Of a DNA stretch of 64,000 bases, positions 9,371 through 21,064 are shown one piece after another. Location: contig JAQNBH010000004.1 of NCBI GenBank assembly GCA_028752905.1, forward strand, positions 37,814,336-37,878,335, read 5' to 3'. The notes beneath the pieces were generated by a model. That model ran no database searches and was not told the DNA's origin. It saw nothing but the letters and a program-made list of their open reading frames with translations. Position 1 is the stretch's first letter. Each line of letters begins with the position of its first letter. This DNA is from Cladorhizidae sp. MBARI D1340-BT2 (taxonomy: Eukaryota > Porifera > Demospongiae > Poecilosclerida > Cladorhizidae). The translations under genes and the position numbers were made by a program.

Positions 9371-11960
9371 ATGATTTAATCTTGATACTGCTGAGCTTGT
9401 TAAAGCCACCACATACACTACACACAGTGTGTGACTATGTAACAGTAACTAACACTCTATATTATCAACAGTACTTAATTAATAATAATATCCATAATAC
9501 TAATAGTTATGAGTGTCTCGCTGCTCAAGGAGGGGGGGGGGGGGAGGGGACCAAAGATCATTCCTCAGCTTGCTATACAACAGTTCCTTTCTCCTCTGCC
9601 ACCATTTCCCTCCCATACATAACACACTCGCCCACCCCCTCCATCACTGTATCACTTACTCCCTCCACACCTTTCCCCAACAACAATGTCACCTTTCCAT
9701 CCTTACCCACTCTTCTATATTCATCCAGCCACTGTCCAGCCCCTACAATTCTGCACACCTCATCACCAGTATCGGTTGACCCCTCACGAATTCAGCACAC
9801 ATTACCAAGAAATTTCCCACATCTTCCCCTGCTCCACTATTACACATGATACACCTCTCATCCCTAATTATCCCACAGCGCTTCTTATCCTCTAATAACC
9901 CAGCTGACGACGCGGTACTGTTTAAATTGCAACCGCACACCCATGCATGGATCTCACATACCTCTCCACCCTTGCACCATTATTTGCCAATTTTAAAAAC
10001 ATCAGCGTACTCTTACTGTTTACTTCCTCCTCCCAATCCTTCTCATTTTTCACCATAATTTTCCCCTTCCACTTACATACTGATCCAACCTCGTTGTTTA
10101 GCTCATATTCTCATATTCTTTCCACCATACTATTCCTCCATCCTCTTAGTTTATTGACAACTATTTTTACCAATCTGCTCTGTTCCAACAATTCTAATCT
10201 CTTACCAAACAAAACCTTCATCTCTTTCCTTTGTTCCAGCTTCCTCCACCCCATATCTCCGTATTACTTTCCCCCAACAATCTCCTACTCATTCTCATCA
10301 GTTCTGTCTCCAACTTCTTGCAAGCATTATGTCCTCCTGTCCAACACACTTCTGCTGCATACTCCAAACTAGGTCTCACTAGCACACCATTCTTCCTGTT
10401 TACACCTGCCCATTCACTCTACTTATCCTTGTCACCTTCCCAACCCATTCTTCTGCCTTCTTTGTCATCTTTTCTAAATGAACATTACCTCTTAGCTTCT
10501 TATTAAACCATACGCCTAAGTATTTGAATTCTTTGACCTCTTCCAATAAACCTCCAATTCACACCTGCTTCCTTCTTTCCTACTACCTTGACCTTGCTCT
10601 TCTTACTATTAAACTTAATCTTATGCCTTGACACATAAGCCTGTACCATATCCAACATAGCTTGCAGTTCCACCCTAGTCCGCCAGAAGAACACATCATC
10701 GGCATACATAAGTGCCCCACACCAAGAGCGTTCCATCTTGACTCGTAGCTCAGTTCTCTCCAATTCCTCTGCCATTCCTACCAATGAAATGAAGTGGAGA
10801 CAAAGGACATCTCTCCCTAAGTTTATTCTCCACAGAGAACAATCTTGACCTCCTGCCGTTCAATATCACTGTCATCTCCACACCATTATACAATCCTACA
10901 CATATCCTCACAAGTTTCTCCTCTATTCCATACTGCCTCAACTTGTGCCGCAGTCCCTCCCTCCACACACTGTCATATGCCTTACTTATGTCCAGGAAAG
11001 CCAGATTTGAACTTTTCTTCTCGCTCTTCCTCACTTCACAAACTCCTCTTAACACCAACCACTGGTCCGAACATTTCCTCAAATTCTTAAATCCTCCTTG
11101 TGTTTCTGTCACAATCCTATCCTCGGCATACCCACCCAAGCTCCTCGCCAACACTCTCACAAACACCTCCACACTACAACATAATGCAATTCTCCTATAA
11201 TTCCCTACTTGGTCCTCATCGCCATCTTTGTGGTGAGGTACTAGCAAACTCCTCTTCCAGTCCACTGAGCTCTCAGTCCTCATCACCACATTCATCACTT
11301 GCACCATCACCTCCACCAACCTTTTATTGCCATACATCAGCATCCCATCAGGGCCTGATGCCTTTCCTCTTCAAACACTTCATTACGTCTACTACTTCAC
11401 CCCAACTTACTTCCTTATACATACCCAACACATGCCCACTCTTATCTCCTATCTCTAATTCTGGTACTTTCATCCTCATTTTTCCTCCCCAGCTCTTCCT
11501 AGTGTTTTGCCATTACCTCCAACACCTCGTCTTCTTCCTCCACCATTCTTTCCTCATCGTCTTTCAATACTTTTATCCTTCTCTTCTTCCTCTTTGCTCA
11601 TTCCAAAACAGCTTACAAATAGTCCTGCTCTGCTGACTAATCTTCTTTATAGTTCTTTTCCTCAGTTCCTTCTTTTCTTTCACCTAATAGTCTTTTTCAC
11701 TTCCTTTCTTGCTTCTCTATAGTCCTCCCATAGTTGTCTTAATGTAGCCTCTCTCCCCCTCTCTTCCTGGCTTCCCTCAACCTCTTACATTTCTCCTTCC
11801 TAACACCAATTAACCTCTCCACATCCTCTGACCACCATCCCTCTGACCTGTCTGTAATCTTCTTCCTTCCAATTCCTTCCTCCGCTGCAGCCAAAACTTT
11901 CTCCTTCCATCTAACCCACATCTCTCCAACTGTTTGCTCCCAACTCTTGCTTAAGCTTTC
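9371..11960 (-). pseudogene. 5'-truncated LINE copy, same family as 56.2-60.5 kb
   Basis: Minus-strand frames match the plus-strand LINE piece by piece: WKEKVLAAAEEGIGRKKITD (11921-11850), RT with FLDISKAYDSVWREGL near 10975-11010, LMYADDVFF near 10700, and the C-terminal GAGEDVGNFLVMC and RRVGKDGKVTLLLGKGVEG (9740-9640). The 3' end ATTAAATCAT near 9371-9380 equals the end of the plus copy near 60470. The 5' end is lost in the ORF2 linker near 11960. Many frameshifts make it dead. Together with the copy at 56 kb it forms an inverted pair 45 kb apart. Confidence 0.85.
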
Positions 11961-12770
11961 TCAAATTTACGGTGAATTTTTTATTGAGTAGGTATGCCAC
12001 CAAAATATTCCCACTTTTTTGTAATTATATCCCAGTCTGTGATTACCATCAAAGCACTTCATGGATTCCACTAGCTGGTTCACTACATGGGTTGGAATAG
12101 ATCTCCATAACATTTGGAATTTGTAAGGAGTGATTGGTTGCCCAGTTCACTTCTAAAAGAGCAGCAGCTACGCAAATAGTTTGTGGTACAAATGAAGTGT
12201 AATCTAGTGTCTCGTTTGTGTTTGCTCTAGTGCTTTCTTGCGAGCATACAATATGTTATCTATAGTGCTTGCTAAAAACATTACACCAGAAATACTCACG
12301 TCTCAATTAAACCACATGCTCTGGTCCCAAGATTGCCACTACACCAGAATGCACAACATGTGTTTTGGGAAATGCTGTTGCTATATAACCGGCCACCGAG
12401 TGATTAAGCTATTTTACCGGGATAGTCACATGATCATTCCATTGGCATGGCATGTAACCAAAATTGACCTAGTTAGTTTTCCGGGAGCCAGTAAAATTTA
12501 CTTGCTATTTTATGTCCCCGATAAAATAAATGTTGACCGGTGTGCCCCCAGAATAATAATTTGCAGCCTATTTAACCGTTTCTAACCGTTTCTAGCATCA
12601 CTTAGCTGCTTAGAGCTCAATACAGGTTATGCAATAGTTAATGTCTGATTGGTCCTATGAATTATGTACAAGTAGTAGCAAATTCCCTGTTGCCTGACTT
12701 TTTTCAGCATTTGGTCCTCATTTGGTCCTGATCCCTGATTTCAAAAGCCAAATCCCTGATCCCCATGTCC
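11960..12770. other. Unassigned intergenic stretch
   Basis: Moderately AT-rich unique sequence. The open frame at 12238-12585 (115 codons) has no recognised domain or start context and is probably chance. I see no repeat or RNA gene here. Confidence 0.5.
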
Positions 12771-12774
12771 TGAC

Positions 12775-13230
12775 CTGGCCAACAAAACATCAATGCCGAT
12801 GCCCTTTCGCGACAGGCATGTGCGGAGAGTGGAGGACCACTGGAGTCTACGGGGCAGGGGAGATGTCAGGACCAGCCCGACAGATGAGAGAGAGAGAGGA
12901 AACATGCAGATCCTGAACTAATTGAACATTGTTATGTAATCAACACTTCGATTCAATACACCTCACACTTCCTTATTACTTGTGTTATAATCATACCCAT
13001 TAAGTCATTTAACTGTTGTATGTTAATTAGCTGTGTGTTGGACTCTTGTGATTGGTTGTATTTTATGTCACCTTATGCTTATATGGTGGCTCAACCCACC
13101 AGGATCAACCTATTTTAAAGCAGCTCCTGACTGGTAAGAGCAGATTTTCCTAACTTGCATCTAAGATAAAATAGTTCAACATCTATTGGACAAGGTAGCC
13201 TAAACCCTGCCTATATAGCAGTTAGGACTG
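12775..13230 (+). mobile_element. End of a second Gypsy element and its LTR
   Basis: Positions 12779-12860 read ..NINADALSRQA.., the signature that ends RNase H in Gypsy polyproteins, running to a stop after a purine-rich tract (ACGGGGCAGGGGAGA). An LTR-like TGTCAGGACCAGCCCGACAG begins at 12864. The LTR is AT-rich and its right end is not resolved, somewhere before about 13235. It shows no similarity to the 4938-5259 LTR, so this is a different element. Confidence 0.5.
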
Positions 13231-13264
13231 TCTCTGGTGGCAGCATCTACTCAGGAGACAGAGC

Positions 13265-13890
13265 ATTAAAACCCTCTCGACCCACCACAACTGGCTGTTG
13301 CTGAAAAATAGAGGAAAGTGAAAGTCAATTCATCATTTTGTTTGTATGCACACATAATTCTAGTAATGAAGGGATGTATTCTAGTCATGCATGGGGTGTT
13401 TCTGGCAGCTGGACTGTGGTTAGAAACTGCATTGACTTGAAGGCTCAATATTTTGGAAGTGATTTTTCAAGAGCGATTCAAATGATGACTTCAATATTTT
13501 TTATCCTTTCATAATATTTTTAATATCATTTGAAAGCAAATTTTATATTCTACAACTTGACGTTGAGTTTTTGTTTGAGAGGATCATTGAAAAAGACGTA
13601 TATATAGATGAAAATGTAACATGATGTCGTTCGTAATGCTACAGTAGGCGCAAAAAAATAATTGGCATGCGTTTAAATCCAGGGTTGGTTCAGCGTCTAG
13701 CCACATGCGTTTTCCAACCGGTTGAAAAGAAAGCACAAAATGTTCAGATGCACGAAACATTTAAATGCACCTACGTTTAGCCGCACTAAATTTTAGATGC
13801 ACGAAGCATTTATTATTTTTGGCTGGAATGGATCGTCGGGAGTTGCATGTGGCAGTCAATCGTGACTTTTAGCGAAGGATGGTGTACAAG
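13265..13890. other. Unassigned AT-rich stretch
   Basis: No gene or repeat family recognised. A short repeated phrase (AGATGCACGAAACATTTA / AGATGCACGAAGCATTTA) occurs near 13745 and 13795. Confidence 0.45.
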
Positions 13891-14590
13891 AAATGGAATC
13901 TTAAATTAAAGGCACCAAGCATCGTCAGGACCTAACCTGGCGGTTTGGTAGCGGGAGACCTTCAAAGATAACAGCAGCCGTCCAAGAGGTAGTGGAAGAG
14001 AAGATGAGAATTGACGACTGCCTACCAGCTGCACGAGCACCTCAACAACAAAGGCTACTCATTGTCGTTGATGACCATTCTACGGTGTCACTCGGAGGGT
14101 AGCTCCTATTGCCAGTTGGCAAGAGAATCAACATCTTGTTTGCTTTGGATTCAAGCTGTATGCCGACTTAATTCAGCTGATAAGGAGACTGGCTTAAAGC
14201 TACATGGGACTCCCACTTGCTTGCTATGGGTGGGGGGTACTCTGTTTATCTAAGCTTGTTTGTAGTTTATACTGAAGCTTTAATGGCCTCCATGTTGATG
14301 TAGTGGCTGTTATTGCATTCCCCTTGCAATGAAGTAAACATTTACAGATTTATTGTTGACTTGATATGAATAAAATTATCCCCAATTCCATCTTTTAGGT
14401 TGGCGTGGACAAGACAATTCGTGGGAATCTGAAGGGTTCGAGAATGTCCTATGGACAGACGAATGCAGTCCCAGCTTGAAAACCACCGACGCTCGTCATA
14501 AGAAGATTGGTCAACCCTGCAAAGAACAATATCCCGTTTTTTTAGGGTGCTTGTATTTTAATGTGAGCAAATTCTACAAATTGGAGAAAT
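13890..14590 (+). pseudogene. Tc1/mariner-like transposase remnant
   Basis: Positions 13930-14120 read WRFGSGRPSKITAAVQEVVE, then TTAYQLHEHLNNKGYSLSLM and TILRC, the paired helix-turn-helix DNA-binding part of a Tc1/mariner transposase. After about 250-280 bp of unrelated sequence, 14395-14530 reads FENVLWTDEC, the first catalytic aspartate block (xWTDE), and KKIGQPCKEQ. The second and third catalytic residues are not recognisable. TTTTAG at 14394-14399 could be a splice acceptor, so the gap may be an intron or an insertion. Stops and frame changes make a functional gene unlikely. Confidence 0.7.
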
Positions 14591-14924
14591 GGGAGTTGTA
14601 AATTTAAAAATATATGCATTTTTTATTTACATATATAATAGTTGTTACAGAAGTCCACAACAAAAACCAAAAAAGGTAGTGAAACACTTATGATCAAACA
14701 AATATTACATGAACAGCAATTCATTTCTTGGTTTGTAGTCCATCCTGTTTTGATGCCACCTCTGGCATGTTCTGGGGTGTGGAAGTCCCCACCTTCATTC
14801 TGCAGGCATCCCCCAGCAAGTGCCCCAGAGCTTTACCTTGTGGGACAGACACAGAGTCCGCTTTCATTGACCAAAATAACAACAACAAAAATACAAATAA
14901 CACGACATAAATCCATTCAATATA

Positions 14925-15045
14925 ATAGCTTCATTAGTACAACACTAGCTAGAGAAGTAGCATCCAGTATTCCATTTACACACTTCATTAGTACAAAAAT
15001 AGCTAGAGAAGTACCATTCAGTATTCTATTTGTTCTAGCTAACAA
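14925..15045. repeat. Two-copy 55-bp direct repeat
   Basis: The block CTTCATTAGTACAA..AGCTAGAGAAGTA..CAGTATTC is present near 14932 and again near 14987 with a few differences. No coding meaning seen. Confidence 0.6.
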
Positions 15046-15319
15046 AAACAAACAACTAAAACTGAAACTCAAGTACGGGCTCGAACAGCTTGTAGGGGTC
15101 AAGCATATTCCACTTACACCCAAGTTATATTATAGCAAGTATAACAGTGACTGAGAGTGTATCTACTGATATAATTATAGTGAGGAAGTCTTACTAGATG
15201 ACACTACATCCCCATCCTCTTCAGTTATGTGCTATAGTGCATCCCCGTCCCCTTCAGTTATGTACAATGCTACATACATCGTTGGTTACATTTACAGTTG
15301 ATCAGACTGAGCTCTATAC

Positions 15320-16470
15320 CAAGTGACTTGAGGAAGGATACCATGTATATGACGAGGAGTATATTGCTTGGCTTCAACTATATCATCCGGAGGACTTGCC
15401 GAGCAAATTGGCTGTTTGTAGTGGGGAAACTTCAGTAATTGATGTATTTTGTGATGTGGCATGTCTGGAACCTGTCCAGCAAATGTATACCTCATGTGAT
15501 ACTTCAGCTCATTGTGATGATCTAGTTGAGTCTCGCATTGATTCTGAAATATCTCATAATCATTGTGATCGTCCAACTGAGTCTCCTGGTAAGTGTGATA
15601 GTCTAACCGAATCTCCTGCTCCTATATAGTGATGGTCAAAATAAATCTCCTGCTATTTGTGATCAATCTCTTACTTCCTGTGATGGTCAAACCAAATCTC
15701 CTACCCTCAGTCATCACACTGAGTCATTATCTCAATGCACATCTGGATCAGTCACTGGATTGCTATCTGAAGGGAGCTCAGGTCGCTCCACATCTACTAT
15801 ATCCTTGCTCAGTTCAGTCACTACTCCCTGCAGGAATCCACTGAGAGAAATTGAAAATACTACTACTGAGTGTGAAGCTACTCCTCTCAGTCTGGGTGGA
15901 AGATTTGAGCCAAGTAAAGCGAAAGTTAGCCCAATAGCCAAGTACTTACAGATTCCAGTTGAAAATAAGAAAAGAGCACCAGCTAGACCTGCTAAAACCT
16001 CGTGCTATGACAGGGGCCAGAGTTCTTACAAGTTCCGAGTGTTGGGCAATTTTGAAGGAAAAGGAAAGTAAAATAAAATTCTTGAAGAGGAAAAAGAAAA
16101 CAGGAAAAGATTGCATGAAGAAAAGAAGCATCAGCAAGAAGAGGAAAATCTAAGAAAAGCAGATATGAGAGCTGAAGAACAGAGCGATGCTAAGGCAAAA
16201 CGAATCAGTGAAGCTGATGAGAAGGCCAGACTAGTGGAGGAGAAAGGGAGCAAGAAACATAAAGGTGGAGCTGGAACAAAAATCTTTGAGCTAAGAAAGA
16301 CGATTCCTAGACCAGAAAAGGCAGCTATTGATAGTGATCATTGTTCTGTATGCAACCAGTCTTAGCAGGAGGACATTGACATTGGTTCAGGAGTAGAATG
16401 GGTCCAGTGCACCTGCTCTAGATGGTTGCACGAGGATTGTATTATGGATAGCATTGAAGACAATGGAAAA
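15320..16470 (+). pseudogene. Pogo/Tigger-like transposase C-terminus with zinc-binding tail
   Basis: Frames in order: EEGYHVYDEEYIAWLQLYHP near 15335-15395 (typical of the end of a pogo/CENP-B-type DDE transposase), an S/T-rich linker, SPIAKYLQIPVENKKRAPAR near 15930-15990, then after a frame change GARVLTSSECWAILKEKESK near 16010-16070. A long basic/acidic coiled coil follows (about 16075-16290, E/K/R-rich). It ends in a PHD/RING-like cysteine cluster: CSVC.. near 16340, a stop, then VQCTC..WLHEDC near 16400-16440. Order and phrases match the C-terminal half of pogo-like transposases in invertebrates. The DDE core is absent and there are stops and at least one frameshift. Confidence 0.65.
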
Positions 16471-16830
16471 TTATGTCAAATTTTACACAATTTTTTTCTT
16501 GTTCCCTAGACCTCATTGCATTTCTTTGGATGATAATAATTATACAGTATGGCTCTAATGAGCTCAATACCATCATGGATCTTGATACCAACTTCGATCA
16601 ACAATCCGATTACGTATGCATGTTTATAGATACATTGTTATTTCAGCTTAGGTGAGGGTTGTTCTCATGTTGCGGCTGTTCTCTTCAAGGTCGAAAGTGC
16701 TGTACGACTAGGATACACTTCGGTTACATCAGACTACGTAATTGTGTATTTTAATTTTGTGTATTTCCAACTATATACCATACCAATCATTGTGAATTAA
16801 CATACTATTGAATGCAATCAATGATCTCTA
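16470..16830. other. No feature recognised
   Basis: AT-rich unique sequence between the pogo-like remnant and the THAP exons. Short open frames here lack any domain signal. Confidence 0.5.
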
Positions 16831-17302
16831 TCACACACACACCCCTCGAATTATTCGGAGAGCATGTCTCCGGCTCTCTCTAGCCTCCTTTGTAGCTTTC
16901 TTCACTTCATCAACTTTCTTAAATGTAAACATAGTAGGCACATAATCGACATTTTCAGCCATATCCACAGGTTTGCCTACAAAAAGAGAGGGTAGAAAAC
17001 GGTAATTAGTCATTGTACACACAGCTACAAAATACAGCCAGCTTTAGCAAAATAACAAGAAACAGCCGCGTTAATAAACTAGCTAGCTTAGCTTATAATC
17101 ATGCTGGCTAGTTATCAATAATAAGACTAGCTAGTGATAAAGTGGTCTCCACATATCCTGGTGTGTTTCTTGGGAATCCAATATTTTCTTCTGATGGCAA
17201 GTATCCATTTCTTTGCTCTGAATCAGGAAACCGGGAAAAACCAAGCCCTGGACGTTCTCCACTCCTGTTTCTGCAGCCAATAGCACAACAACTCATAACC
17301 AT
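16831..17302 (-). CDS. THAP-domain gene fragment, two exons
   Basis: Minus-strand 17297-17200 reads MVMSCCAIGCRNRSGERPG then LGFSRFPDSEQR, the start of a THAP zinc finger (C-x2-4-C, then the FxRFP block). After a gap consistent with an intron or loss, 17000-16831 reads GKPVDMAENVDYVPTMFTF, matching the THAP carboxyl end (xDxVPTxF), and continues with a basic segment. THAP domains are C2CH DNA-binding modules common in animal transposase-derived proteins. The central part with the second C and H was not located, so this may be a partial or broken gene. No transposase domain follows. Confidence 0.55.
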
Positions 17303-18806
17303 CTAGTTCTTTTTGCCCACCAGGGTGTGTGTCAAGTGCGCGTCTAATAGAAGGTGTGATTCACGCCGAAGCTATGTATACGCAGACTTGTTCCCCCCTT
17401 AAGTGAGAAAAGAACTAAAGCTGTGGAAATTCAAAAACTAAGTTTAAACTGTTTTCCTGATTTACCATGGGACATGCATTATTATTTTATTTTTAGCTTA
17501 TATAAAATATATATATGTGAGCTTATGAGTATAAATCTACATTTACTCAACATCGTAGGAAGGTCATCTTCTTGTGAAACATTGGCAGTTGGCAGATCTG
17601 GTAGCTGACTGACAGAAGCTGTACATGTAGGTAATGGTGTTGTTGGTGGTGAAGGAGCAGAGTGTGTTGAGTTGATATGAGGCTCTAAATCATCTTGTAA
17701 TGAAGGAAGAGAAGGAGTGGTGGTGGTAATGGCAGGCTCAATGCTCCAACTAACTGCACGTGGCTGGGAATAGCAGCAGACGTTGAAGGTTGTGAACTAA
17801 GATGAGGATTTGATGTAGGTGGCTGTGGGTCATTTAGTTGCACATCAGATGATGAATTGACAACCCGAACAATAATCCCTTCTTTCCAACTTCATCTGTC
17901 TGGAATAATACTCGGCTCCTGTGACTTCACTGGCCAAAGAAGCCAGACTTAGGCAAACATAGTTGGCCTTTTTGTATTCTTTGTGCTGAGAAAGGATGCG
18001 TCTGGTCTGTGTTGGAATATTATGAAGTGTTGACTGCTGCGTATCAGATTCCAATGATTCACTCTCTTCAACTTCAGGCTCTGCATTGAGATTTGGGAGT
18101 AGGGCTGAAAATGCAGGGGAGTTATGGAGGAAATATTCTTTGTGTCACTTTTCATGGATTAGGGTAAGGTTAAGCCATTCTTCATTCGAAAAGCAAATAT
18201 GTGTTTGCAAGGTAGCAGAATTGAAGATCTGAATCTGCAAAGACATGATGTGTATATATGTGGTTTCCCTCAGGAATGTTATCTGGGTGGGATTTAGCAG
18301 ATGAAAGCTGGTTGAAGATATGCTGAAATGCATAGGGTGTAACAGCCTCAGCTGTCGCTCTGTTTTGTCTCGTGGAGCTGTTGATACCTTCATCAGAGCA
18401 TTACAAGCTCAGCGATCCCTTTCACTTTCAAGCACTGACAATGTGACTTTCAAATAATGGAAAAAGGTCACTATCCCAGAATATCTCCTAATCACACTTT
18501 TCAGTTTCTGATTCAAGCTTTCAATTCATCAGGTTACAGCTTTGTCGCTTCAATCCTTCGACCTACTGTTCTTTTATGGAATGCCAGTTGTTGTCAATGT
18601 ATATATGTGATGACTGATTGGATGCCTGTGCATTGCAGCTTCTCGTGCCATTCATCATAATATTATTCATCCAGGTTCTTGGAGTAAGCCAGCTTATTGA
18701 TGATTTGAAGACCTACATTTCGCTGATCTGGCTTGATTCCTAGCTTCTCTGTTGTGATTTCTCTCTTGAAGCTTCTGAGGGCATGGAAAGGGCAGATTTG
18801 GAGTGA

Positions 18807-18812
18807 CATTTG
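18807..18812. repeat. hAT target-site duplication, left
   Basis: CATTTG directly before the left terminal repeat; the partner at 21059-21064 is CACTTG (5 of 6 bases). hAT elements usually make 8-bp duplications, so six recognisable bases is short. Confidence 0.55.
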
Positions 18813-21058
18813 TAGAGATGATGGTTTTCCTTTTTTTTAAAGCCATTTTTCGTTCAAGCTTTTCCTCGGTTCCATATCATTGGCTGATTTTTTTAAATTT
18901 TCTGTTTCAGAAATATAAAATTAATTATAGGTTAATTATAGGCTGCAATAATTTACATAAAATACCAGTACATACTTAAAAGCTAAAATGCCTTTCAATG
19001 TCTCCATTAAAATATAAAATCACAAGTCTCTTTGTATTTTGTTGTGTCAAATTCTCCCTTCGATCATTCAGGATGTGCATATAATTATTGTGAAAAACTT
19101 CGCTCGACATCAACTGAAGCCACTGGCATCCAAATAGCATTTGAAGCTATAGCAGAAAGTTTGGGGAATCAGTCTTTCATGCTATCCCAAAATCAAGGAA
19201 TGGACAATGGACTGGGTAGTTCGTCACGATACTAAGTCTAAATGAGCCACTCTTCAAGCAGCTCAGGGGATGGATCCTGGAGGGAATTGATAGCGTGGTA
19301 ATCTTTGATATCATTCTCAAGAGTTGGAAGCTGACACGGATAAAAAAATCCTCACAGCCATGTAATGTGGGTAGGCCGGATGTCTCTCCAAGTGAAGTTC
19401 TAGCTTATTAAGAGATAGTCTGAACACAGTCTGAAATGATTTGATGTATTTTCTCTTCTGGTCAGCATCGAATTTGTCAAGCGATCGATCTGTCTCTGGG
19501 CCAAAGCTGTTTTTTGAGACACCAGCTCTGAGGTAAGAACGCAGATCTTGGAGGAGATTTTACACTATACATGCCAATGGCGTTTCTTTGGCCTCAAGTG
19601 AGATCAAGACAGCCATCAAACGCTGGCAGTTCTCCTTGATGAAGTATAGCGGCAGGCTTATTTCAGCATAGATAGTGTTGTGTGTCACGAATTCAATGAT
19701 TCGTTCAACAGCCATCCCTTTGCCCCTTCTCTGCCTTGTAAAAACCTTCATACACATGGATTCTTGTGGCATGATAGATGGCTGCTTGAAAACACGAATT
19801 CCATGAGATGAGGGACTGGTGGTAGCTTGACGTCAGTGCTAGCAATAAACTCGCCAAGGTACTTCAGGAATCAATTCTTTCTGCCAGGCTTCTTTAAAGA
19901 GAAATGACTTTATCATCATGATAAGATCAGAGGTATGTGAAAAGTCACCATGATGGTGAAAAACTTCAGCTGCCAGGTGACAATGTGTACAAGGCACAGA
20001 CTTAGGGTAAACAGCCGAGAGAACATCCCTATATGCCTTCTTACAGTACGCAGCACTGTCTGAAACAATAGAAACAACATTCTCAAATGCTATTCCAGCT
20101 TCACTCACACTTTGGATAATTGCTCGGCTGAATGTGCTGTGATCGCACACCTCCATCTCCATCACATTGATTAGAAAGGACTTGCCTCGAACACTAGCAA
20201 TGACATTCAAGATGGTATGGTCATGCACATCAGTGGTTTCATCAACAGTGATGTTAACTTGCTGGTGATGAAGTACATCCTGGAGAGCTGAAAAATAAGT
20301 CTCATAGAACTTCGGTATATATGTTGTGTGAAGTGTGGCTACTTGAGGTAGAGCTCCTGCTTGTTCACAGTGTTTCTGTAGGAATGGCCTGATCTTGTTT
20401 TATAGAGGGGAATATCTGCAACGGCGCACATTTTCAAATAATCCAACACAAAACTCTCCCTAATCTCCTTGGACTTGAAAATTGTGCCGAGCATTGTCTG
20501 CCTTCTGGATGAAGGCCCAGCTGATCCACTCTCATTCATTGCTTCCTTTTTAGTAGCATGTTTCTTACTTTTGAGGTGATCCTTCACAGTGTCAACTCTA
20601 GTAAAATCTATACTGTGTAAACAAAACTTGCAAAAAATCACACCCCCATCTGCATACAGATCGTCATTGAACTGTTTTGCTCTGTCCTCAGCACTTATGT
20701 GGGTAAGTGGGACACTTCTCTTGGCTTTTTTGGCTCTGGGGGGCTCTGAGTCATCCATATCAGCCACTTACAATTACATACCATGTGTGTGTAATGTGTG
20801 TTAATTAGAGTATAGAGCCCCAGCTTCTTATTGGGACTGAATGCTACTTACTGTTCTTACCATTTCTCTAACCAGCAGTAGCTACAGCTTATAAATGTCT
20901 ACACAGAACTGTAAAAATCCATTAACAGGTTACATTTAGATGCACAAGTGAATTTTGGGCTAGACTAGCTAATTGATTTTGGCAACCTAAGAACAGCAAA
21001 TTGTTTCAGAATGTAGATTCCGTCTGTTTTCCATTTTCACGGAAAACCATTGTCTCTA
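18813..21058. mobile_element. hAT-type transposon with CGGBP1-like transposase
   Basis: Terminal inverted repeats: TAGAGATGATGGTTTTCC at 18813-18830 and the complement of TAGAGACAATGGTTTTCC at 21041-21058, 16 of 18 bases matching and fitting the hAT TAGRG-type start. It encloses a minus-strand transposase with a BED-like zinc finger. Flanked by near-duplicate CATTTG/CACTTG. It splits the ZSWIM/MULE gene. Removing the element and one duplication copy leaves the host frame open across the junction (..LPQVSLQIC..), which supports these exact limits. Confidence 0.8.
19240..20767 (-). pseudogene. hAT transposase, CGGBP1-like
   Basis: The first frame (20767-20339) starts MADMDDSEPPRAKKAKRSVP and has a BED/CGGBP1-type zinc finger: FCKFCLHSIDFTRVDTVKDH LKSKKH (C-x2-C..H-x5-H, residues about 45-70), followed by FVLDYLKMCAVADIPLYK. 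After a frame change, 20330-19850 reads TTYIPKFYETYFSAL, VNITVDETTDVHDHTILNVI (catalytic D region), VVSIVSDSAAYCKKAYRDVL and VPCTHCHLAAEVFHHHGDF (CxxH block). Then 19770-19240 reads IIEFVTHNTIYAEISLPLYF and a degraded dimerisation region. This is the transposase of the enclosing hAT element. Frameshifts near 20340 and 19845 and stops near 19560 suggest it is inactive. Confidence 0.75.
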
Positions 21059-21064
21059 CACTTG
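21059..21064. repeat. hAT target-site duplication, right
   Basis: CACTTG directly after the right terminal repeat; partner of CATTTG at 18807-18812. Confidence 0.55.

Noticed and set aside
12238..12585. 115-codon plus-strand open frame
   Set aside because: No recognised domain, no splice or promoter context, composition like surrounding DNA; likely chance.
13228..13250. TGGTGGCAGCATCTACTCAG as a primer-binding site after the LTR
   Set aside because: A similar CTGGTGGCAGCAT occurs near 8026 without an LTR, and the LTR right end could not be fixed, so the call is not supported.
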